Assembly (NCBI GenBank): GCA_964611435.1
Contig: CAZSXT010000016.1
Span: 18,993-82,992 of the forward strand
Length of the DNA: 64,000 nt
Source of the DNA: JAYPHU01 sp964611435
GTDB lineage: Bacteria > Pseudomonadota > Alphaproteobacteria > Rhodospirillales > UBA2165
Direction: 5' to 3'
The notes under the pieces were generated by a model. It saw only the letters and a list, made by a program, of their open reading frames with translations. It was not told the origin of the DNA and did not search any database. Made by a program: the position numbers and the translations under genes. Positions 58,316-64,000 of this stretch are shown here, one piece after another (positions within the stretch are counted from its first letter, which is position 1; every line of letters starts with the position of its first letter).

Positions 58316-59399
58316 GCTGGAGGAACGCGCCGAATTCTCCCGGGCGATGATCTACGGATCGCCCGTGATCGCAGTGGTGCTGACACTAATTTCCGGGATC
58401 GGCCTGTTCGCCCTGCTAGGGGTTAACCCGGCGGCGGCAATCTATTCCTTCTTCATATCGCCCGTCTCCACCGTGGACGGGGTGGCGGAACTGTTCGTCA
58501 AAGCGACGCCATTGGTGCTGATCGGCGTAGGGCTGTCGTTTGGGTTCCGGGCCAATATCTGGAACATCGGCGCGGAGGGGCAGTTGATCATGGGCGGCGT
58601 GGTCAGCGGCGGACTTGCCCTGGCGTTTTTCGAGGTGGAGTCGGTTTTTCTATTGCCGGCCATGATGGTGGCGGGCGTGCTGGGCGGCATGGCCTGGGCG
58701 GCGATCCCGGCGTTCCTCAAGACCCGCTACAACACCAACGAAATTCTCACCAGCCTGATGCTGGTCTATATCGGCGCGCTGGTCTTGTCGTATCTGATCC
58801 ACGGGCCGTGGAAAGCGCCGGGGAGTTTGAATTTCCCCGAGTCCGAGCTGTTCCATCCCTCCGCACAGATGCCGATTCTGGTGGCGGAGACGCGGCTGCA
58901 TATCGGTTGGCTGCTGGCGCTTCTGGTGGTGGTGACTGGTTGGATTCTGATCGCCAAGCACATCATCGGCTTTCAGATCAAAGTCATCGGCATGGCGCCC
59001 ATGGCCGCCGGGTTCGCCGGCTTTCGGGAAAAACGCATCGTCTGGATGACGCTGATGATCGGCGGCGGCACGGCCGGGCTTGCCGGCATGATTGAAGTCT
59101 CCGGCCCGATCGGCCAGATTGTTCCGGTGATCTCGCCCGGTTATGGTTTCACGGCGATCATCGTCGCCTTTCTGGGCCGGCTGCATCCGGTGGGCGTCTT
59201 GTTCGCCGGGACATTGATGGCGCTGACCTACCTGGGGGGAGAGGCGGCGCAGATTGACCTCAATCTACCGAACGCGGTCACTGGCGTGTTCCAGGGGATG
59301 CTGCTGTTCTTCCTGTTGGCGGCGGATGTGCTGGTCAAATACCGCATCCGGGTCGGCTCAAACGCGCCGGCGGCCATATCGTCGGAGGCGGCGGAGTAG
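58305..59399 (+). CDS. BMP-type ABC importer permease 1
   Basis: 364 residues with about nine hydrophobic helices; NIWNIGAEGQLIMGG and TRYNTNEILTSLMLVYI are the conserved blocks of the YufP/NupB branch. It forms the channel with the next gene's product. It is translated from an ATG overlapping the ATPase gene. Confidence 0.92.
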   Translation: MLIRLEERAEFSRAMIYGSPVIAVVLTLISGIGLFALLGVNPAAAIYSFFISPVSTVDGVAELFVKATPLVLIGVGLSFGFRANIWNIGAEGQLIMGGVVSGGLALAFFEVESVFLLPAMMVAGVLGGMAWAAIPAFLKTRYNTNEILTSLMLVYIGALVLSYLIHGPWKAPGSLNFPESELFHPSAQMPILVAETRLHIGWLLALLVVVTGWILIAKHIIGFQIKVIGMAPMAAGFAGFREKRIVWMTLMIGGGTAGLAGMIEVSGPIGQIVPVISPGYGFTAIIVAFLGRLHPVGVLFAGTLMALTYLGGEAAQIDLNLPNAVTGVFQGMLLFFLLAADVLVKYRIRVGSNAPAAISSEAAE

Positions 59400-59401
59400 A
59401 C

Positions 59402-60322
59402 ATGGACACGTTCACCCTGGCCATGCTGACCATTGTCACCGCGTCCACGCCGCTGGTCTTCGCGGCCGTGGGTGAAGTGTTGGTGGAGAAGTCGGGCGTA
59501 CTCAACTTAGGCGTCGAGGGCATGATGATCATGGGCGCGATTGCGGCGTTTGCCACCGGCGTGTCTACCGGCAGCGCCATCCTGGCCATCCTCGCCGGGG
59601 CCGGGGCCGGGATGTTGGTGGGTTTCCTGTTCGGTGTGCTGACCCTCAATCTGATGGCCAATCAGGTGGCGACAGGCCTGGCGCTGACGCTCTTCGGTCT
59701 TGGTCTGAGCGCACTCGTCGGCTCGGACTATGTCGGAAAGACTTTTGCCGGTCTGCCCAAGCTGGACATTCCGTTCCTGAGCCAGATACCTGTCGTCGGA
59801 CCGATCATCTTCGGCCAGGATGGTTTGGTCTATCTCTCCGTGGCCTCGGTGATCGGGTTGGGCTGGTTTATGGCCAAGACCCGGTGGGGGCTATTGGTCC
59901 GGGCGGTGGGAGAGAATCACGAGGCCGCCCATTCGATTGGTCATCCGGTCAATTTGATTCGCATGCTTTGTGTCCTGTTCGGGGGCGCCATGGCCGGATT
60001 AGGCGGGGCTTACTTGTCTCTTGCCCACACGCCGTTATGGGTCGAAAACATGACCGCCGGGCGGGGCTGGATCGCACTGGCACTGGTGGTTTTCGCCTCC
60101 TGGAAGCCGGGGAGAGCGTTCTTCGGCGCGTACCTGTTTGGCGGCATTTCCATCATTCAGTTGCATGCCCAGGCATTAGGCATTGCCATCCCCGCACAGT
60201 TCATGTCTATGCTGCCTTATGCCGCGACGATCATTGTTTTAGTATTGATATCCAAGGATGCTTCGCGGGCGCGGCTGAACGCCCCGGCATGCCTCGGCAA
60301 GAGTTTTCGCGCAACCGCTTAA
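59402..60322 (+). CDS. BMP-type ABC importer permease 2
   Basis: 306 residues, multi-helix; SGVLNLGVEGMMIMGA and ATGLALTLFGLGLSALVG match the YufQ/NupC branch. It starts 2 bases after permease 1 and completes the membrane channel. Confidence 0.92.
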   Translation: MDTFTLAMLTIVTASTPLVFAAVGEVLVEKSGVLNLGVEGMMIMGAIAAFATGVSTGSAILAILAGAGAGMLVGFLFGVLTLNLMANQVATGLALTLFGLGLSALVGSDYVGKTFAGLPKLDIPFLSQIPVVGPIIFGQDGLVYLSVASVIGLGWFMAKTRWGLLVRAVGENHEAAHSIGHPVNLIRMLCVLFGGAMAGLGGAYLSLAHTPLWVENMTAGRGWIALALVVFASWKPGRAFFGAYLFGGISIIQLHAQALGIAIPAQFMSMLPYAATIIVLVLISKDASRARLNAPACLGKSFRATA

Positions 60323-60349
60323 TACACTAACCGCAACGGAGGAAAGAGG

Positions 60350-61435
60350 ATGACATTCAAGAAAACACTTATCGGTTTGGCGGCGATTGCCGCAGCTGGC
60401 GCCATGGCCATGGCGTCTCCGGCCAAAGCCGCCGATCCGCTCAAGGTCGGCTTTGTCTATGTGGGCCCCATTGGTGATCACGGCTGGTCGTATGAACACA
60501 ACGAAGGCCGCCTGGCGATCGAGCGGGCATTTGGTGATTTGGTCAAAACCAGCTATGTGGAGAAAGTGCCGGAAGGCGCGGACGCCCAACGGGTGATCAC
60601 CCAGTTGGCGCAGAAAGGTCATGGCCTCATTTTCACAACTTCATTTGGCTATATGAATCCAACTCTGCGGGTGGCCAAGCGGTTCCCGAAAGTAAAATTC
60701 GAACATGCGACCGGCTTTAAGCGGGCGCCCAATATGTCCACCTATTCCGCACGGTTTTACGAAGGACGACACGTTGCCGGGATCCTGGCGGGCAAGATGA
60801 CCAAAACCAACAAGCTGGGTTACGTGGCCTCTTTCCCGATCCCCGAAGTGATCCGCGGCATCAACGCGACCATCATTGCCGCGCGTTCGGTCAATCCGAA
60901 GGCGACCATCAAGGTTGTCTGGGTGTCGACCTGGTTCGACCCGGGCAAGGAAGCGGACGCCGCCAAGGCGCTGATCGACCAGGGCGTGGACGTGATGCTG
61001 CAGCACACGGATTCCCCTGCGCCGGTGCAGGTGTCTGAACAGCGGGGTATCCTGGCCATTGGTCAGGCATCCGACATGAAACGGTTTGGCCCGAAATCCC
61101 ACATGACGGCGATCATCGACAACTGGGCGCCCTACTATATCGCGCGCACCAAGGCGGTTCTCGACGGCAACTGGCAATCCCAGGACACCTGGGGCGGCTT
61201 CAAGTCCGGCATGGTTGAAATGGGTGAGTTTAACCCCTCTCTTCCGGCGGATGTGGTCGCCATGGCGAAAAAGGCCCAAGAGGGAATCACGAACGGTTCC
61301 ATCCACGCCTTCCAGGGACCGATCAAGGACCAATCCGGTAAGATCGTGATCAAGGCCGGTGAGCGGGCTGACGACAAAATGCTGGCCAGCATGAACTTCT
61401 ACGTGGAAGGCGTCGAAGGCACCATTCCGAAGTAA
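60350..61435 (+). CDS. BMP-family substrate-binding protein
   Basis: 361 residues with a Sec signal ending MASPAKAAD. The mature domain is a BMP (PnrA-like) binding protein: FVYVGPIGDHGWSYEHNEGR near residue 35, FTTSFGYMNP and VWVSTWFDPGKEADAAKAL. PnrA relatives bind purine nucleosides, and other BMPs bind other small molecules, so the ligand is not fixed. It is last in the ATPase-permease-permease-receptor operon, has a strong GGAGGAAAGAGG site, and is followed by a clear hairpin terminator. Confidence 0.93.
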   Translation: MTFKKTLIGLAAIAAAGAMAMASPAKAADPLKVGFVYVGPIGDHGWSYEHNEGRLAIERAFGDLVKTSYVEKVPEGADAQRVITQLAQKGHGLIFTTSFGYMNPTLRVAKRFPKVKFEHATGFKRAPNMSTYSARFYEGRHVAGILAGKMTKTNKLGYVASFPIPEVIRGINATIIAARSVNPKATIKVVWVSTWFDPGKEADAAKALIDQGVDVMLQHTDSPAPVQVSEQRGILAIGQASDMKRFGPKSHMTAIIDNWAPYYIARTKAVLDGNWQSQDTWGGFKSGMVEMGEFNPSLPADVVAMAKKAQEGITNGSIHAFQGPIKDQSGKIVIKAGERADDKMLASMNFYVEGVEGTIPK

Positions 61436-61456
61436 TTCGACGAATAGCCGACTATC

Positions 61457-61491
61457 GGGGCCCGGTCATTCAGCCGGGCCCCGTTTGGTTT
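61457..61491 (+). terminator. Terminator after the BMP importer operon
   Basis: GGGGCCCGG and CCGGGCCCC, perfect 9-base stem with an 8-base loop, then GTTTGGTTT. The following gap to 61705 has a weaker GGCCCGT/ACGGGCC repeat (61525-61557), and no gene. Confidence 0.75.
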
Positions 61492-61705
61492 CCGGCTGGC
61501 GGGCGCCCGATTCCTGCCCCCTCTGGCCCGTAGCGCCACGACGCACCGCCACGGGCCGGGCGACCCGACCGCACTCGCCGATCCGGAAAACTGAAATGAT
61601 TAAATATTTGTCGAAAGCGCTCTAGAATGCTTTCATACCGCCGCCTGCAATTGGCTGTATAAAAGTCAAAGGGGCAGCGCCAGCAGAGGAAAGAGAGGGG
61701 CTTTA

Positions 61706-62683
61706 ATGGCCGATCAGGAGCTCATCAAAATTTCACCCGCCGGGGCATCGATTTACGGGTTCACCCATGCGCCCGCAGAGTCTTTGCTGAATTACGGATA
61801 TGCGCTGCTGACCATCGCCGGTGCGGACCGGGAAGTGTCCGACATCGAGATGGATTGGATCCAGACCTATTATGCTGAATTGCTGCAGCTGCCGGGCAGT
61901 TTTGGCCGCGCCTTCGACAATTTTGATTTCGCCAGCGCCGAACTCGCCCACATCATTCCAAAAATCAAGTTCGATACCAGCGCCGATTATCGGCGGATGC
62001 TGTTGTACGATGCCATCAAGATGTGTGGCGCGGACACGTCCTATGCCAGCGATGAAGAGATGGCCATCCGGGAGGCGGCGCTTTATCTCGACGTGAATAT
62101 TTTCGGCGTCGAAAGCTTGGAGAGTCTCGTTGCTTCCGAAGCTGCGATTTCCAACCTGCGCCATACCCTTTTCGAAATCGATTATGACTCGGAACCCGAG
62201 ATGCTGCCGGCGCATGATGAGCGGCTGAAGCACAACCCTTGGGTCACTCAGCAATTGGGCTATAGTTTTGCAACATTCGAGACCATGCAGTCGACTTGTG
62301 AAATCCTGATGGCCGTCGCAGGCGCGGACAAGGACATTACCGATGAAGAGTGGGCCTGGTTGGACGAGTTGACGGTGATTGCCGGCATTCCGGGTGAAAT
62401 TCGGGATGGTCTCCGGGATTTTGATTACAAACATGCGAACGTCATTGATCTACTTTCCTCGCTGGAGGTCGATATATCCCTCAGTCTGGACCGGGTGCTG
62501 GTTTATCTCTCTATCCAGATGGCGCGGGCGGACCGGCAGTATGCCCTTGAGGAACAGGAGGCGGCGCACCAGGCGGCAAAAATTCTCAATGTTGACGAAG
62601 ACATCGCCTTTGATCTGGAAAAGCTGGTGGAACTGGAAAATTCCCTGGCCGATATGCGCCGGGCTATGTTCCGCCATCGGTAG
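61706..62683 (+). CDS. Tandem TerB-like helical protein
   Basis: 325 residues, all-helical and acidic, with no signal or membrane segment. Two TerB-like units are visible: ALLTIAGADREVSDIEMDWI near residue 35 and ILMAVAGADKDITDEEWAWLD near 205. Each carries the core pattern of a small hydrophobic helix, ADxx(I/V)xxxE and a second helix, which in TerB binds divalent metal. Function in this setting is unknown; TerB-family proteins act in tellurite, phage and stress responses or as scaffold partners. It is convergent with the cyclase-like gene, and a single-unit relative lies at 63490. Confidence 0.7.
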   Translation: MADQELIKISPAGASIYGFTHAPAESLLNYGYALLTIAGADREVSDIEMDWIQTYYAELLQLPGSFGRAFDNFDFASAELAHIIPKIKFDTSADYRRMLLYDAIKMCGADTSYASDEEMAIREAALYLDVNIFGVESLESLVASEAAISNLRHTLFEIDYDSEPEMLPAHDERLKHNPWVTQQLGYSFATFETMQSTCEILMAVAGADKDITDEEWAWLDELTVIAGIPGEIRDGLRDFDYKHANVIDLLSSLEVDISLSLDRVLVYLSIQMARADRQYALEEQEAAHQAAKILNVDEDIAFDLEKLVELENSLADMRRAMFRHR

Positions 62684-62707
62684 AAGCCGGCCAAAGGCTA
62701 TGGCCGC

Positions 62708-63322
62708 CTAATATAATATCCTGTGGGCATCTATGGTAATGCCCGAGATTTCAAACTTTACGGTCTCGCTTTTGACGCCGGCGTCCTCCGGCAGCGTCAC
62801 CATTGCGGCATCGGTCACCAGGATTTCTTTTTCCGAGGCGATATCCTCGCCCAGTTTGCTGGCGACGTTGACGGCGGCGCCGAAATATTCCTCGTTCTCA
62901 ATGAGCAGGATTTGTCCAAGGTCGATGCCGATGGACACGTAAATATCCAGCTCGTCCACGGTCAGAATGTTCATGGCGTCCAAGGCGAAATTAATCGCGA
63001 TGGCTGCCTGGATAGCGTTGTGAACATCCGGGAAATGGGCGAAGCAATTATCGGCCTCGAACTTGGCGACAGCGCCTTTATAGCGTTCGATCACCGGTGT
63101 GGCGGCGAGTTGCATCTGGCGGACTGCCGCCAGATATCGAACGATGCCGTGTTTCTCCGTCAGCCGGGAAAAACCCGCCATATCGAGGACAAAAACGACG
63201 CGCTCCACGCCGTACTTATCCCAGACCTCCTTGTCGATCACGCTCCGTTCCTCCTCCGAGCTGGTGCGGAGATAGGTTTCCAGGAGTGCGCTGAAGGCTT
63301 TATCGTCGCCGAAATGTGACAT
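62708..63322 (-). CDS. Minimal class III nucleotidyl cyclase-homology protein
   Basis: 204 residues from MSHFGDDKAFS, no membrane or sensor domain. The cyclase fold is shown by VLDMAGFSRLTE (first metal Asp), AKFEADNCFAHF (substrate Lys and second metal Asp) and FGAAVNVASKLGED (the transition-state Asn is kept but the usual Arg is Lys). The altered Arg may lower or change activity. A short N-terminal helical part (about residues 1-45) may pair with a partner. It lies between two TerB-like genes, divergent from one and convergent with the other. It could make a cyclic nucleotide or bind one. Confidence 0.8.
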   Translation of the reverse strand: MSHFGDDKAFSALLETYLRTSSEEERSVIDKEVWDKYGVERVVFVLDMAGFSRLTEKHGIVRYLAAVRQMQLAATPVIERYKGAVAKFEADNCFAHFPDVHNAIQAAIAINFALDAMNILTVDELDIYVSIGIDLGQILLIENEEYFGAAVNVASKLGEDIASEKEILVTDAAMVTLPEDAGVKSETVKFEISGITIDAHRILY

Positions 63323-63416
63323 TGACCTACATGACCTCAACAGAGTTCGCCGCAACTGTAGAAAGACTGGGCCGTAAATACAAATGGTCTCATTATGTTA
63401 GGCGCGTATCAGTGAT

Positions 63417-63444
63417 TTGTGCGTTTACCTATCCGTGCTAGCAT
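63417..63444 (+). promoter_or_regulatory. Candidate promoter for the single TerB-like gene
   Basis: TTGTGC, a 16-base spacer and TAGCAT, 45 bases before the ATG at 63490, in the 167-base divergent region with the cyclase-like gene. Confidence 0.35.
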
Positions 63445-63489
63445 GACGCTATTCAGCACCCTAAATATCGCCCCAAAGCGGAGCCATCC

Positions 63490-63966
63490 ATGAGACCGAT
63501 TGACGCGCTTGCTATTTCCCTAGCTTACATCGTTGATGCCGATGAAGATCGGCGGCCCGAAGAGAAGGCGATGCTGCTGTCCCTGCTGGGCAAGCATTTG
63601 TCCACCGGTGAATTCAAACCCGCCGACTTGGAAAATCTGAGCCGCAACGCCTTTGCCTTCGCGGCGAAAACCGATTTGGATAAATTCCTTGCTGAAGCGG
63701 CTAATATCATGACCCGCATGCAGATGATTTCGACCTACATCAACGTGTTCGAGGCGATGATCATCGACGGCCAAGTGACCCAAGCGGAAAACGCCATTCT
63801 GAGTAAGTTCGAGACCGCGTTTAATTTGGATCGGGATACCATCGAGTCCGTGCGCGAGGTGATGTACGTGAAAAACGACACCACCATGTTCCTGCGGCCC
63901 GAACATCCGAGAAACGACCGGGCGGGTTTTCTCGCCGTCCGCTACACCGGCCACACGGCGGACTGA
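63490..63966 (+). CDS. Single-unit TerB-like protein
   Basis: 158 residues, helical. ISLAYIVDADEDRRPEEKAM near the start and MIIDGQVTQAENAILSKFE near residue 95 match TerB helices with the acidic metal-type pattern. It ends with a less ordered tail containing FLRPEHPRND. It is divergent from the cyclase-like gene, and the order TerB-cyclase-TerB suggests a shared process. No ter operon genes (terC, terD, terZ) are in the window, so tellurite resistance is unsupported. Confidence 0.65.
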   Translation: MRPIDALAISLAYIVDADEDRRPEEKAMLLSLLGKHLSTGEFKPADLENLSRNAFAFAAKTDLDKFLAEAANIMTRMQMISTYINVFEAMIIDGQVTQAENAILSKFETAFNLDRDTIESVREVMYVKNDTTMFLRPEHPRNDRAGFLAVRYTGHTAD

Positions 63967-64000
63967 TTAGCCTGCCTTAGCTTCCTGTAACGCCTGCCAG
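63967..64000 (-). CDS. Possible C-terminal end of a gene running off the window
   Basis: On the minus strand the frame reads WQALQEAKAG and then TAA. This looks like a normal protein end, but only 10 codons are visible, so it cannot be assigned. Confidence 0.3.
   Translation of the reverse strand, partial: WQALQEAKAG

Noticed and set aside
61706..63966. A tellurite-resistance operon
   Set aside because: Only TerB-like units are present; no terA, terC, terD, terE or terZ genes.
1..64000. tRNA, rRNA, CRISPR, phage or insertion sequence content
   Set aside because: Read on both strands; I saw no cloverleaf-like gene, repeat-spacer array, transposase or integrase.

Overview
The window is GC-rich bacterial DNA, densely coding, with gene content that fits an alphaproteobacterium: TRAP-TAXI and BMP-type uptake systems, Rieske oxygenases, CoxL-like molybdoenzymes, SoeABC-like sulfite dehydrogenase and an Fhs/MetF folate branch. 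Two 100-N runs (14539-14638 and 37740-37839) show it is a draft scaffold, perhaps a metagenome-assembled genome. The taxonomic reading is inferred from gene content only. I saw no rRNA, tRNA, CRISPR array, transposase or phage gene.

Layout. 1-1250: the end of a DHA2-type MFS exporter and a FecR-domain envelope protein. 1582-9290: a one-carbon block with an HTH/methyltransferase-like fusion, MetF-like reductase, two stand-alone MetE catalytic-domain proteins, formate-THF ligase (Fhs) and an orphan TAXI binding protein. 9400-15022: Tat-dependent aldo/keto reductase, FAH-family hydrolase, a CoxL-like molybdoenzyme large subunit, a RidA protein and an arylformamidase-like hydrolase broken by an assembly gap. 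15032-18733: a small membrane protein, a MASE1 sensor kinase and a TPR-sulfotransferase. 18782-28188: two phthalate-type Rieske oxygenases, a Gfo/Idh/MocA dehydrogenase, a MarR regulator, an HSL-type esterase, a Tat-exported deaminase, a second CoxL-like subunit and a signal-less PBP2-fold protein.

28288-45120: a dense catabolic region. It holds two class III extradiol dioxygenases, an arylsulfotransferase-like propeller, an amidohydrolase, an Ldh_2 dehydrogenase, a flavin monooxygenase, a P450, a TAXI binding protein with fused TRAP permease, a class V aminotransferase, cytochrome b561, a cupin, a PrpF/GalD-type isomerase and a GST. 45122-54943: oligopeptidase B, soeCBA, an oxaloacetate-decarboxylase-like enzyme, GDPD and a VOC extradiol-type protein. 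55046-61435: a GMC oxidoreductase and a complete BMP-type ABC importer. 61706-63966: two TerB-like proteins around a minimal class III cyclase-homology protein.

Working together (inference): aromatic or heteroaromatic acids would enter by TRAP/ABC uptake, be hydroxylated by Rieske, P450, flavin and molybdenum enzymes, be dehydrogenated by the Gfo/Idh/MocA enzyme, and be opened by extradiol dioxygenases. The products would be processed by FAH, amidohydrolase, tautomerase and lyase enzymes. Methyl groups would pass through the MetE-like/MetF/Fhs folate branch, and sulfite through SoeABC. Several divergent promoters carry perfect or near-perfect palindromes, each of different sequence, so the subclusters are probably controlled separately. 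The electron-transfer partners of the Rieske, P450 and CoxL-like enzymes are not in the window.
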